DNA of 64,000 bases from UBA987 sp002292105 (GCA_943846675.1 OX044357.1:2170001-2234000), one strand, 5' to 3'. Shown: positions 16,944 to 26,461, counted from the first letter of the stretch. A program made the numbers and translations. Notes: generated from the letters alone by a model not told the origin.

Positions 16944-17724
16944 ATGAACCCCGAATTAATTATAGTTAGCCCTTCATATAAAGAGCACATTGCCCTCATA
17001 CAGTTGAATAGACCTAAAGAGTTGAACGCACTGAATTTACAGGTAATGGGTGAAATTCGTGACGCGTTGAAAAGTGTTAGACGAAGACGATTCCGTTCGT
17101 GTGATCATCATTACTGGAAATGAACGCGCCTTCGCTGCCGGTGCCGACATTAAACAAATGGCTGGTAAAGGCGCTGTTGATATGCTAAAAATTGATCAGT
17201 TTAGTACGTGGGATCAAATTAGAAAAACTAAAAAACCCATTATCGCTGCGGTGAGCGGATTTGCTTTAGGCGGTGGCTGCGAATTGGTCATGACTTGCGA
17301 CATGGTTGTAGCTTCAGAAACTGCTCAATTTGGTCAACCAGAAATAAAGATTGGCATCATGCCAGGAGCTGGTGGCACACAAAGATTGCCACGTGCCGTT
17401 GGAAAAACCCGTGCTATGGAAATGGTGCTAACAGGTAACTTCATTTCGGCAGAGGAAGCGTTAAAATATGGATTGATTAATAAAGTAGTTCCCAAAGAAG
17501 TATATCTATCAGAAGCTGTTCGAATGGCTAAAGACATTGCTCGGCAAAGCCCGATTGCAGTGCAATTGGCCAAAGAAAGCGTGCTTAAAGCGTACGAAAT
17601 GCCTTTACAGGAGGCACTTTCATTTGAAAGAAAGAATTTTTATATGCTCTTTGCCACTGAAGATCAGAAAGAAGGCATGAATGCCTTTGTAGAAAAACGA
17701 CGAGCAGATTTTAAAGGAAAATAG
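16944..17724 (+). pseudogene. Enoyl-CoA hydratase/isomerase family gene interrupted by a single-base frameshift
   Basis: The crotonase-fold gene is split. From the ATG at 16944, one frame reads MNPELIIVSPSYKEHIALIQ through LNALN and GEIRDALKS, the normal crotonase N-terminus, then fails. The next frame continues from VLDEDDSVRVIIITGNERAF with AAGADIK, ALGGGCELVM, PEIKIGIMPGAGGTQRLP and the conserved C-terminus. Removing one A from the run at 17070-17073 restores ALKVLDEDD and a 259-aa protein of ordinary length. The rest is undamaged. It may be a sequencing or assembly error, a recent inactivation, or programmed frameshifting. Without repair only a GTG at 17074 gives a 216-aa fragment lacking part of the CoA-binding N-terminus. 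Beta-oxidation-type hydration of enoyl-CoA is the family role. Confidence 0.85.
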
Positions 17725-18921
17725 TTGATTTCACACAGAAACGTATTTCTGCAGCATTTGGCCCAAACCTCAGATGCTCCTATGGCGCTTGAAATAAAAA
17801 AAGCCCAAGGAATCTACCTTATTGCAAGTGATGGCAAACGGTATGTCGATTTGATTTCTGGCATTGGTGTCAGCAATCTTGGTCATCGACACCATCGGGT
17901 AGCTCAAGCCATACGCAAACAGGTTGGAAAATACTGGCACACCATGGTTTATGGTGAGTATATACAAGCACCTCAGATTAAATTGGCACGTAAAATTGCC
18001 GGCGTTTTACCACAAAATTTAGACGCTACATACTTTGTAAACTCAGGCAGTGAAGCCATTGAAGGTGCCCTTAAGTTGGCCAAACGATATACCGGAAAAA
18101 CCAAGCTCGTGGCCATGAAAAATGCATACCATGGTAGTAGTCATGGGGCTTTAAGTTTGATGAGTGATCCTTACTTTTCAAATGCATACCGACCACTCTT
18201 ACCAGAAACCTATTTTGCCAATTACAACGACACGGATAGCTTAGCGATAATCGACCATCAGACGGCAGCGGTTGTGGTTGAAATGGTGCAAGGTGAAGCT
18301 GGATACCTTCCTGGCAATAAGGCTTTTTTAGAAGCTGTGTCGCGGAAGTGTAAAGAAACTGGTGCACTGATGATTGTAGACGAGATTCAGAGCGGTATGG
18401 GTCGTTCAGGGAAACTTTTCGCATTCGAACACTACGGTATAACGCCGGATATATTATGCGTAGCCAAAGCGTTTGGTGGTGGAATGCCGTTGGGTGCATT
18501 CATAGCCTCTCAAGAGCTTATGCATTGTCTTAGTCATGACCCCGTACTTGGCCATATAACCACTTTTGGTGGACACCCCGTTTGTTGTGCTGCTGGTTTA
18601 GAGAACTTGAACGTTCTACTTAAATCAAACTACATCTCAGCGGTAGAAGCAAAGTCAAAGCTGTTTAGAACGTTGCTTGTTCACGATGATATTAAAGAGA
18701 TTACAGGTGTTGGATTTATGCTTGGTGTTCAGCTCGAAAGCAAAGAACGCTTGCATGCCGTGGTTGAGCATTGTATCCAGAATGGTGTTATCATCGACTG
18801 GTTTTTATACGCTGAAGACAAACTGAGAATTTCGCCTCCGCTGATTATCACAGAAGCGCAGATTAAGAAGGTGTGCAAGGTTATTTTGGCTGCACTTGAT
18901 GCAACACAGAATACTGTTTAA
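17725..18921 (+). CDS. Class III PLP-dependent aminotransferase (acetylornithine/ornithine aminotransferase-like)
   Basis: 398 aa, fold type I, class III. FVNSGSEAIEGALKLAKRY binds the cofactor phosphate, IVDEIQSGMGRSG holds the conserved Asp, and the PLP Lys is in CVAKAFGGGMPLG; TTFGGHPVCCAA is also typical. The TTG start at 17725 directly follows the stop of the enoyl-CoA hydratase gene, so the two are co-transcribed. The exact amine donor is not evident; acetylornithine, ornithine or 4-aminobutyrate-type substrates are all possible. Confidence 0.88.
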   Translation: MISHRNVFLQHLAQTSDAPMALEIKKAQGIYLIASDGKRYVDLISGIGVSNLGHRHHRVAQAIRKQVGKYWHTMVYGEYIQAPQIKLARKIAGVLPQNLDATYFVNSGSEAIEGALKLAKRYTGKTKLVAMKNAYHGSSHGALSLMSDPYFSNAYRPLLPETYFANYNDTDSLAIIDHQTAAVVVEMVQGEAGYLPGNKAFLEAVSRKCKETGALMIVDEIQSGMGRSGKLFAFEHYGITPDILCVAKAFGGGMPLGAFIASQELMHCLSHDPVLGHITTFGGHPVCCAAGLENLNVLLKSNYISAVEAKSKLFRTLLVHDDIKEITGVGFMLGVQLESKERLHAVVEHCIQNGVIIDWFLYAEDKLRISPPLIITEAQIKKVCKVILAALDATQNTV

Positions 18922-18999
18922 TTATTAGTGTTTAATCGTTAATGCAGTGTTAGACATAGTGACAACAACACTACATCTGAAGTCTGAAATCTGAATTCG

Positions 19000-19695
19000 T
19001 TACCCGCCAAAGTCCAACCTAAAACCAATGGTTAAAGGAGGAAGTTCAAAGTTGATATTTTCGTTGGTTAGGTCAGATAATCGGTAGTCTGCCGTAAGTA
19101 CAAACTTGTTAGACCCTATTCTTGCATGAGCAGTATAGTTGGGCCTGTTGATATAAGACAATCCCGTTAATTCAATTTTTCGTGTCTTGTGGTTAACGCT
19201 CGGATCATCAATTGTTTGCTTGGTTAATTGCTTCGTTCCCGTAACATAATCTCCACTTATCGCAATTTCAACATAGTTACCAATCGTATTTCCACGTTTA
19301 CCAAAATTAAATCTATTGGCAAATTCGAGCTCCACCGTGTTTACATTCAACCGATTGTACTTAAAATCTTCAGCAGTTTCAAACTCAAATTGAGACATCG
19401 AATAACGCAAAGAGGCTAGTATACTGTATGGTTTTGCCACCTTATATTTATAATAAATCCCGTACGCAAACTTTGTAGATTCACCAGGTTTAAGTTGTAC
19501 TGAATCTGTTTCAAGTTGTCCAGGGGTTATTCCAAAATCAAAGTAACTGGACACATAGTGTTTCCTGTTTTTCCCAAACTTTGACACCACAGTATCTTCG
19601 TTCACATCTTGCTCCAGTTCCACTACCTGTGCAGAAACTGTTGACGTTAGACAGACCGCCATGACTATAGTTGATATTCTTATTAATCGATTCAT
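19000..19695 (-). CDS. Predicted outer-membrane beta-barrel protein
   Basis: 231 aa from the ATG at 19695 (a TTG at 19701 adds two residues). Signal peptide cut near VSAQ. The mature part has alternating beta strands (YGIYYKYKVAK, ILASLRYSMSQ, NTVELEFANRF, VEIAISGDYVT, FVLTADYRLSD) and ends in an aromatic-containing strand, TIGFRLDFGG. Probably an 8-10-strand barrel. Family and function not recognised. Last gene of an apparent AIM24-subtilase-barrel unit, 15 nt after the protease. Confidence 0.65.
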   Translation of the reverse strand: MNRLIRISTIVMAVCLTSTVSAQVVELEQDVNEDTVVSKFGKNRKHYVSSYFDFGITPGQLETDSVQLKPGESTKFAYGIYYKYKVAKPYSILASLRYSMSQFEFETAEDFKYNRLNVNTVELEFANRFNFGKRGNTIGNYVEIAISGDYVTGTKQLTKQTIDDPSVNHKTRKIELTGLSYINRPNYTAHARIGSNKFVLTADYRLSDLTNENINFELPPLTIGFRLDFGG

Positions 19696-19710
19696 TTTCA
19701 AAACTTTAAC

Positions 19711-21372
19711 TTATTTACTTATTTCAACTGTTTCAACATAACCCTTATAAAAAACCCGAAGGGTAAACGGCTTCGCATATGCTGATTTTAAGATAACAAA
19801 AGGCGAAGATGATTTTGTTCCTTTTCCTGCAAGCTCATCGTCTATATACGAAAGTCCTTCTGGGTTAACGACAAAATACTTATCTAAATACCCTTTTTCG
19901 TTTTCAACGTGATAAAATACATAGTCTGGCCAGGCGACATAATTTCCATCTATTTTGTGCGCACCTTCTGTTAATCCGTCTGCCCATCCAACAGTATCCA
20001 GTTCAATTCTAATTGAGGTGTTGTCTACATCAATTTCAAAGGTCTTTCTCGGTTTAGTTGGCATGGCAAAAAAGTAGTTTGCTTGAGGCACACCATAACC
20101 GTGAGCATAATCAAAATATGGATATAAATCTGCTGATTTCTGAATGTCTTCAAATACTTTCATGTTGGTATACGCTGGTCTAGTTTGCATTGCACAAGCT
20201 ACAAAACCTGCTACTAGCGGACCACTAAAGCTTGTACCCTGGGTTTCAGAAACGCCTTTAGGTCCTGAACCAATAACATGACCGTATGCCGTCACATTTG
20301 GCTTCATTCGTTTGTCCCAAGTTGGCCCAAAAGAACTAAAAGACGTATGAATACCCGTTCGCGGGTTTATACCTCCAATAGACAGGACGCTGTCTGCATC
20401 CGCAGGAGTCCCTATGTTTTTCCAACGGTCAGTTCCTTCGTTACCGGCAGAGTTCACTACAAGTATGCCTTTACTGGCTGCCATATTAGCGGCACGGGCG
20501 ACAAGGCTTGTTACGCCATCCATATCTTCTCTAAAATAGCGATGGAAGGTATATCCCAAAGAACTATTAATCACATCCGCACCATTTTTGTCGGCCCACT
20601 CTGCAGCGGCCAACCAATGCTCTTCTTCTGAATAAAACTCGGTCCAGGTTTCTGTTCGGGCAAGCAGAAACTCTGCGCCTGTTGCCAAGCCCATCTGTTG
20701 TCCATTTATCATTCCACCTACACAGCTCATTACAAACGTGCCATGCGTGCCACCATTCTCAACATCTTCTTTGTCTTGAACAAAATTGTATGTTTTGATA
20801 ATTCTATTATCGTTCCGGATATGGTCAAAAGCTGGATTGGTTCTGTAAGACTTGAACCCAACATCAAATATGGCTACGCGAACACCCTTACCATCTACAT
20901 TATTGTCTTTAAAGACAGATGCACCCATGCGTTGAACCTGTGCCTTCAATAATTCTATTTGTTCTTCATCTGGTTCGAAATCTCCGTCCATATCACTGCG
21001 AGTCATTCCAGCGGCATATTTCTCGATGTGATTGACTGTTTTCACGTCGGCTACAAATGACAAACCTTTTATGCGCTGCACTTGCTCTTCTGTTGCATCA
21101 CAGCACAGGGCATTAAACCATCTGCTTGTGGCGCGAGACTTAGCACATATATTGTTCACCTGTGACAAGTAATCTTCGCTTACCGGAACATCAGTGTAAT
21201 CATATAGGTCTATAACGTGTTTTACACGTCTATCAATGGCTTTTTGATCAAAAAACGTATAGGGATTAAACGCTTGTATGTCCGGTTTATCCTTAAAAAA
21301 CACCCACACTTTGCTTTGTGCGAACGCCAAACTGTAAAGTCCAATCAGACAAACTGTTAAAATATTTCTCAT
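19711..21372 (-). CDS. Secreted subtilisin-like serine protease (family S8)
   Basis: 553 aa with a signal peptide (cut near LAFAQ) and an N-terminal propeptide-like region. Catalytic triad: Asp in RVAIFDVGF, His in GGTHGTFVMSCVGG, Ser in GTSFSGPLVAGF; the oxyanion Asn is in VNSAGNEG. The usual DSG/DTG around Asp is DVG, a variant seen in Bacteroidota S8 proteases. No canonical T9SS type A tail is visible; the C-terminal 100 aa form a beta-rich domain ending in VEISK. It probably acts in the periplasm or outside the cell. Three nt after the AIM24 gene. Confidence 0.9.
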   Translation of the reverse strand: MRNILTVCLIGLYSLAFAQSKVWVFFKDKPDIQAFNPYTFFDQKAIDRRVKHVIDLYDYTDVPVSEDYLSQVNNICAKSRATSRWFNALCCDATEEQVQRIKGLSFVADVKTVNHIEKYAAGMTRSDMDGDFEPDEEQIELLKAQVQRMGASVFKDNNVDGKGVRVAIFDVGFKSYRTNPAFDHIRNDNRIIKTYNFVQDKEDVENGGTHGTFVMSCVGGMINGQQMGLATGAEFLLARTETWTEFYSEEEHWLAAAEWADKNGADVINSSLGYTFHRYFREDMDGVTSLVARAANMAASKGILVVNSAGNEGTDRWKNIGTPADADSVLSIGGINPRTGIHTSFSSFGPTWDKRMKPNVTAYGHVIGSGPKGVSETQGTSFSGPLVAGFVACAMQTRPAYTNMKVFEDIQKSADLYPYFDYAHGYGVPQANYFFAMPTKPRKTFEIDVDNTSIRIELDTVGWADGLTEGAHKIDGNYVAWPDYVFYHVENEKGYLDKYFVVNPEGLSYIDDELAGKGTKSSSPFVILKSAYAKPFTLRVFYKGYVETVEISK

Positions 21373-21375
21373 AGC

Positions 21376-22194
21376 TTAAAACCCGTTATCACCATCAATT
21401 AAATCTCCAATTCCTCCAAGAATGCTTCCCTCACCTTTTCTTTTTCCACCAGCACGTGGCGCTGCTGATATTACGCGGTTGGCAAGCCTACTAAAAGGCA
21501 AACTTTGCAACCAAATTGTACCGGGACCTTGGAGTGTTGCGTAAAACATCCCTTCACCTCCAAAAATTGTATTCTTAATACCTCCAACAAATTGGATGTC
21601 GTAATTAACGTCTTTCGTAAAAGCAACAATACAACCTGTATCTACCTTTAACGTCTCACCCGGATTTAAGTTACGTTGAATTATAGTACCCCCGGCATGA
21701 ACGAATGAAAGTCCGTCGCCTTCGAGTTTTTGCATGATAAATCCCTCACCTCCAAAAAAACCGGAACCAAGCTTTTTTTGAAACTCTATTCCAACAGACA
21801 CGCCTTTTGCTGCACATAGGAAGGCATCTTTTTGACAAATTACTTTACCACCTAAGTCAGACAAATCAAGCGGCACAATGCGTCCTGGATACGGACTTGC
21901 AAAGGCAACCTTTGCTTTGCCAGTTCCTTGGTGCGTAAAAGCCGTCATGAATAATTTTTCGCCAGTTAATACCCGTTTGCCAGCATTAAGTAACTTATCG
22001 AAAAAGGAGTCTGTTTCACGTGCACCATCTCCAAAAATGGTTTGCATCGTAATGGTGTTGTCCATAAACATAAAGCTCCCCGGCTCGGCTACTACTGCCT
22101 CTTGTGGATCTAATTCGATTTCCACAAACTGCATCTCTTCACCGTGTATATGGTAATCAATTTCGTGTGCGTTCATGATATAATTTGTTGCCAT
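21376..22194 (-). CDS. AIM24/TIGR00266-family protein
   Basis: 272 aa without a signal peptide. It matches the AIM24 beta-helix family: FVEIELDPQEAVVAEPGSF, MFMDNTITMQT, LFMTAFTHQGTGKAKVAFA, GFFGGEGFIMQKLEGDG, FAGGT-like FVHAGGTIIQRNL, then GGIKNTIFGGEGMFYATLQG. Biochemical role is not established for bacterial members. Start ATG 22194; an ATG at 22176 is an alternative. Confidence 0.85.
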   Translation of the reverse strand: MATNYIMNAHEIDYHIHGEEMQFVEIELDPQEAVVAEPGSFMFMDNTITMQTIFGDGARETDSFFDKLLNAGKRVLTGEKLFMTAFTHQGTGKAKVAFASPYPGRIVPLDLSDLGGKVICQKDAFLCAAKGVSVGIEFQKKLGSGFFGGEGFIMQKLEGDGLSFVHAGGTIIQRNLNPGETLKVDTGCIVAFTKDVNYDIQFVGGIKNTIFGGEGMFYATLQGPGTIWLQSLPFSRLANRVISAAPRAGGKRKGEGSILGGIGDLIDGDNGF

Positions 22195-22255
22195 CTAAAA
22201 ATATAATAGACGTAGAAATGTATTAATCGGTTAGTTAACACTAATGGTCTATAAA

Positions 22256-22474
22256 CTAACGGCGATATCTTCTATTCGTCCGTTTATCAAATACACCTTG
22301 TTTCACCTTCCTTTTCTTTCGTCGTTTATTTTTATCTATTGAACCACCTGTTTTTTGTGCTTCAGAAAATGCGGGACAACCTTTAGCCTTTCTTCCTCCG
22401 CACGAAGAAAGGGTTAAACCAAACGCAAAAATGAGGAGTGTAAATACAAGTGTCTTGAATTTATGCCATTGCAT
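22256..22474 (-). CDS. Small lipoprotein with a strongly basic C-terminus
   Basis: 72 aa from the ATG at 22474; an earlier in-frame start at 22510 would only add residues ahead of the signal. Signal peptide with lipobox TLSSC, then GGRKAKGCPAFSEA and an Arg/Lys-rich tail (KNKRRKKRKVKQGVF, ending RTNRRYRR). Unknown function; the basic tail could contact anionic lipids or peptidoglycan. Divergent from the TonB receptor, 69 nt apart. Confidence 0.65.
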   Translation of the reverse strand: MQWHKFKTLVFTLLIFAFGLTLSSCGGRKAKGCPAFSEAQKTGGSIDKNKRRKKRKVKQGVFDKRTNRRYRR

Positions 22475-22543
22475 GGTCCAAATATAAAAGTTGGCATTAC
22501 ATTGACACAATAAGTGCTTTAATTTGCGTTACAAATCAAACAG

Positions 22544-24946
22544 ATGTTAAGAAGGATGAGATGGAGTTTGTTACTTGCCTTTAGCGTATTAGGTGCTTCA
22601 CAGTTGCGTGCCCAAAAAATAAAGGTCATGGATGAGTATACTGAACCTATCGACCGCGTGGAGGCGTATGTATATAGTGGCGCGAAGGATATTCAGTTTT
22701 TATCTGATTTAAATGGAATCGTTCATGTGACTATCGAAAACTTTGACTCCATCGTTTTCAGACACCAATCGCATAAAACAACTACACTATCCAAGTCCGA
22801 GCTTAAATCAAGGCGATATCACGTTACAATGCCATTTTTGGCCTACAGATACAAACCATTTGTTTTTAGGCACAATCAGGATTTCGAACTTCAGAAAGAC
22901 CAGTCTACCAAACTGGTTCGGCTTACACCTAAACAAACTAAGTTTTACAACCCTCAAACTACAGCAGATTTATTAGCACTTAGTAATCAGGTATTTATAC
23001 AAAAATCTCAGATGGGTGGTGGAAGCCCAATGATTCGAGGGTTTGCGGCAAACAATGTACTTATCGTTGTAGATGGTGTTAGAATGAACAACGCAATTTT
23101 TAGAGATGGAAACTTGCAAAACGTAATTACACTTGATCCAAACCTTATCGAAGAAACGCAAATAATATTTGGCCCCGGTTCTGTTTTCTACGGAAGTGAT
23201 GCCATGGGCGGCGTTATGGCGTTTGAGACCAAAACCCCAAAAATTAAAAAGGAATCGCACTACGAAGGCAACGTAATGCTGCGCACCGCATCGGCCAATA
23301 GAGAAAACAGTTGGCATGTTGATTTGAGTTACGGAAAAGGCTCGGTTGCTGGCTTAAGCAGCATATCCCTATCCAACTACGGCGATTTGCGCATGGGCAA
23401 TAACGGACCAACAGAATACACCAGACCGAGTTACACCGAATACAACGGAAATACAGACAGCATTATTCAGAGTAATGACCCTAATATTCAATACTTTACA
23501 GGCTACAGTCAAATAAATTTTAATCAAAAATTTAGATGGAAGTTGGACAGCATTGGAGAAATTGTAGCGCATTTTGGCTATGCTACTTCTTCACCTATTC
23601 CAAGGTACGACCGCATTATACAAGATAGAAATGGGCAACCGGTGTATGGTGATTGGCTGTATGGTCCACAGAAGTGGATTCAAATGAATGTGCGCTCAAC
23701 ATTCTTGTCCAAAAAAGGGCGTTTATACGACAAGGCGACATGGATAGTAGCACATCAAGCTTTCGAAGAAAGTAGGTTGGTCAGACGATTTAAAAGCTTC
23801 AATCTAGAAGAAAACAAAGAAGAAGTAAACGTGACTTCTTTCAATTTTGACTTTGACAAAAAAATAAAAAAGACCGACATCGTTTATGGTTTGGAATTTG
23901 TCACCAATTACGTTGAGTCAACAGGGAAAGGCTCCCAAATAGATTCTGGGTATTCGTACGAAATTGCCACTAGATATCCCAACGAAAGCACCATGACGAC
24001 AACAGCCGGTTATGTTTCAGTAAAACGTAAACTGACTAATAAGTTGTTGTCTACCATTGGCGCTCGATATACCCTAATCGACCTCGATGCGCCTTTCGAA
24101 AGTAGTTTTTACGACTTTCCGTTTTCAACTATTCAAATCCGCAAGTCGGCCGTGTCGGGCAGTTTTGGACTCAGACAAATGATTAACAAAACCTCGTTTG
24201 TCTATTCTAATGTAGCCACCGGATTTCGAGCCCCAAATATTGATGACATGGGGAAGATATTTGACAGCCAACCAGATCGGGTAATTGTGCCAAACGAGAA
24301 ACTACAACCCGAGTATTCTTACACCGCGGAAATTGGTGCGCATATGAAGGTGTTCAAGCAAATGGAAATCTTGCTAAATGGTTATTATACCATTATCGAC
24401 AATGTGATAACCCGTGCAGATTACACGTTAAATGGTGAAGACAGTTTACTTTACGGAGGTGAAATGTTGCGTATACAGTCTTTGGTGAATAATGATGAAG
24501 GTGTAGTGAAAGGCCTTGAAATTCAGGTGAAGACGGAGATTACACAAAACATAGATTTCAAAACTGCGTACAACTTGATTTCTGGAGAAACCAGTGACGG
24601 ACAGCCTTTGCGTCACGTGGCACCAAACTTTGGTAACTCGAGTGTGGAATGGCGAAAGGGAAAGTTTAAATTGATTGCTTACGCGAATTATAACGCCGAG
24701 TTAAGTCACGACAAACTTGCTGAATCTGAAAAATCGAAAATACATCTCTATGCAAAAGATGCGAATGGGTTGCCTTATTCTCCAGCGTGGTATACGATAA
24801 ACGTAAAAACCGGTGTCACATTTTCAAATGCATTAAAACTTAATGTGGGGCTAGAAAATATATTGAACAAACGCTACAGACCATACAGTAGTGGTATTTC
24901 TGCACCAGGGCGTAACTTGACTATTTCGTTGTACGGAAGGTTCTAG
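22544..24946 (+). CDS. TonB-dependent outer-membrane receptor (heme/hemoglobin receptor-like)
   Basis: 800 aa. A signal peptide (cut near LRAQ) is followed by a short carboxypeptidase-regulatory-like domain (about 25-110), a plug domain (about 140-250: TTADLLALSNQVFIQKSQ, GGGSPMIRGFAANNVLIVVD, GSDAMGGVMAF) and a 22-strand barrel ending in ISLYGRF, with Phe last as expected for BAM. The plug motifs GGGSPMIRG and GVRMNNAIF are of the kind found in HmuR-like hemoglobin/heme receptors, so iron or heme uptake is the best guess. No siderophore or transport genes adjoin it. A barrel gene follows 38 nt later with its own -7 box. Confidence 0.88.
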   Translation: MLRRMRWSLLLAFSVLGASQLRAQKIKVMDEYTEPIDRVEAYVYSGAKDIQFLSDLNGIVHVTIENFDSIVFRHQSHKTTTLSKSELKSRRYHVTMPFLAYRYKPFVFRHNQDFELQKDQSTKLVRLTPKQTKFYNPQTTADLLALSNQVFIQKSQMGGGSPMIRGFAANNVLIVVDGVRMNNAIFRDGNLQNVITLDPNLIEETQIIFGPGSVFYGSDAMGGVMAFETKTPKIKKESHYEGNVMLRTASANRENSWHVDLSYGKGSVAGLSSISLSNYGDLRMGNNGPTEYTRPSYTEYNGNTDSIIQSNDPNIQYFTGYSQINFNQKFRWKLDSIGEIVAHFGYATSSPIPRYDRIIQDRNGQPVYGDWLYGPQKWIQMNVRSTFLSKKGRLYDKATWIVAHQAFEESRLVRRFKSFNLEENKEEVNVTSFNFDFDKKIKKTDIVYGLEFVTNYVESTGKGSQIDSGYSYEIATRYPNESTMTTTAGYVSVKRKLTNKLLSTIGARYTLIDLDAPFESSFYDFPFSTIQIRKSAVSGSFGLRQMINKTSFVYSNVATGFRAPNIDDMGKIFDSQPDRVIVPNEKLQPEYSYTAEIGAHMKVFKQMEILLNGYYTIIDNVITRADYTLNGEDSLLYGGEMLRIQSLVNNDEGVVKGLEIQVKTEITQNIDFKTAYNLISGETSDGQPLRHVAPNFGNSSVEWRKGKFKLIAYANYNAELSHDKLAESEKSKIHLYAKDANGLPYSPAWYTINVKTGVTFSNALKLNVGLENILNKRYRPYSSGISAPGRNLTISLYGRF

Positions 24947-24972
24947 GGCACCAAACTAACTCTCGATTCCGT

Positions 24973-24980
24973 TATCTTTG
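24973..24980 (+). promoter_or_regulatory. Putative -7 box, near-leaderless promoter (TATCTTTG)
   Basis: TATCTTTG exactly matches TAnnTTTG and ends 4 nt before the ATG at 24985. With the usual distance to the start site this would give a leaderless or nearly leaderless transcript. No -33 element is evident. Confidence 0.45.
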
Positions 24981-24984
24981 TACT

Positions 24985-25638
24985 ATGCGTTTAAAGCAGC
25001 TCACATATATTACTTTGCTTGTTGTTGGATTAGCGTGTTCTACTTCACAGGCTCAAGCTCAAATTATTAATGGTTTCGGTATCGCAACTGGTATCAATTA
25101 CGGAGAATCTGTAATTAAAGAAACCTTCACATCCAATGGTGTGGATTATAACTATGCGAGTGATGAAGCTGATGTTGCGATAACTTGGGGAATTTTCGGC
25201 CGTTTTAAGGTGACTAAATTCATTTTCCAACCGCAACTGATGGCGAGCAATTACAACACTAAAATGCGTTTAAGCTCCCCTGAGTTTGATTCCATTTTGA
25301 CCCTTAAACAAAATCGTTTCGACATTCCACTGTTGTTTGGTTACGCACCAACCAAGCATACACGTTTATTGCTCGGACCAGTATACACAAGAATGTTGGA
25401 GAACAAAGTTCAAACTGATAAGTTTTTGTTTGAAGAATCTAAGTTTCTGTTTAGAGGCGGCACCTGGGCCCTACAAATGGGTTTTGGTTTTGATATGGGC
25501 AGACTGGCCATTGACTGCAAGTACGAAACAAGCTTAGGTCGGATTGCCGATGGTGTTGTACTTCGTGGGCAGGACTTTGACTTCGACCACAGAAACAATA
25601 CTGTTCAAGTGGTTTTGGGTTATGATTTTATTAAGTAG
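24985..25638 (+). CDS. PorT-type outer-membrane beta-barrel protein
   Basis: 217 aa. Signal peptide (cut near SQAQAQ), then a small barrel: FGRFKVTKFIFQPQLMAS, PLLFGYAPTKHTRLLLGP, WALQMGFGFDM, IDCKYETSLG and the final strand QVVLGYDFIK. This layout fits the outer_membrane_beta-barrel (PorT-like) family. Function unknown. Confidence 0.78.
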   Translation: MRLKQLTYITLLVVGLACSTSQAQAQIINGFGIATGINYGESVIKETFTSNGVDYNYASDEADVAITWGIFGRFKVTKFIFQPQLMASNYNTKMRLSSPEFDSILTLKQNRFDIPLLFGYAPTKHTRLLLGPVYTRMLENKVQTDKFLFEESKFLFRGGTWALQMGFGFDMGRLAIDCKYETSLGRIADGVVLRGQDFDFDHRNNTVQVVLGYDFIK

Positions 25639-25660
25639 TTAGCTACAGCAACCTTTAGGT

Positions 25661-26461
25661 TTGACTGCACTCCCATCCACTTCCCTAAACCAATATTTCA
25701 CAGACTTCTCGTCTGACATTACTGGTATCGAATTACCCAAAAAGTTCACCTACCCGTTTGACTACAAGCCACATCAACTTTCTGAATTGGCTTGCAATGA
25801 GGTTAAGCAGTTTCTTGAAACACAAACCGAGATCAACCACAACTTCGGTCTACGCTCTGGGCAAGAAGGACAAATCATTGGAAAAATGTTTGGCGTTTTG
25901 GTTGTCCAAAAACTGACCGGCGAAATAGGCTATTTGGCTGCCTTTTCTGGAAAAGTTGCTGGCAGGAATCATCATGCTCATTTTGTACCTCCTGTTTTTG
26001 ATGGATTGACGGAAGGTAGCTTTGTAAATGTGGGCATGACGGAATTAACCAACATTAACAACGAGTTAGCGCAGTTACAGAAAGATTCGAGTGCTTCAGG
26101 TAAAAAAGCCGTTTCGCATTTAATCGCGCATCGGACGCAACACTGTAACGACATTTTAAACGGAATTATTGACAGCTACCATTTTCTAAATATTGCCAAA
26201 ACAGCTAAAGGACTGCGAGAAATCTTTGATGAAAAAGTCGGCAAAAACCCTCCTGGTGGTGCTGGTGAATGCGCCTTACCCAAACTACTTCAATTTGCCT
26301 TCATTCATGATCTAAAACCAATAGCCATGGCAGAGTTCTGGTGGGGGAAATCACCCAAAGGAAGGTATATGGAACATGGGGCTTATTATCCCGCTTGTCT
26401 CGACAAATGCAAACCTATATTAACGCATATGCTCGATGGGATTGAATTTGACAATGTTTAA
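25661..26461 (+). CDS. Stand-alone homologue of the N-terminal domain of long RluA-type pseudouridine synthases
   Basis: 266 aa; TTG is the only start in this frame, after an in-frame stop at 25640. The sequence has the signature of the N-terminal extension carried by long RluA-family pseudouridine synthases: KFTYPFDYKPHQLSELA, NHNFGLRSGQEGQIIGKMFG, then PPGGAGECALPKLLQFAF, KPIAMAEFWWGKSPK and HGAYYPACLDKCKPILTHML. In the long proteins I know this precedes the catalytic RluA domain; here the gene ends exactly there and the next 30 nt are non-coding. The catalytic part is absent from the window. Function unproven; it may bind tRNA/rRNA or act with a separately encoded synthase. Confidence 0.72.
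   Translation: MTALPSTSLNQYFTDFSSDITGIELPKKFTYPFDYKPHQLSELACNEVKQFLETQTEINHNFGLRSGQEGQIIGKMFGVLVVQKLTGEIGYLAAFSGKVAGRNHHAHFVPPVFDGLTEGSFVNVGMTELTNINNELAQLQKDSSASGKKAVSHLIAHRTQHCNDILNGIIDSYHFLNIAKTAKGLREIFDEKVGKNPPGGAGECALPKLLQFAFIHDLKPIAMAEFWWGKSPKGRYMEHGAYYPACLDKCKPILTHMLDGIEFDNV

Noticed and set aside
19711..21372. T9SS sorting tail on the subtilase
   Set aside because: The C-terminus lacks the PNP start and the terminal strand pattern seen in the type A cargo in this window.
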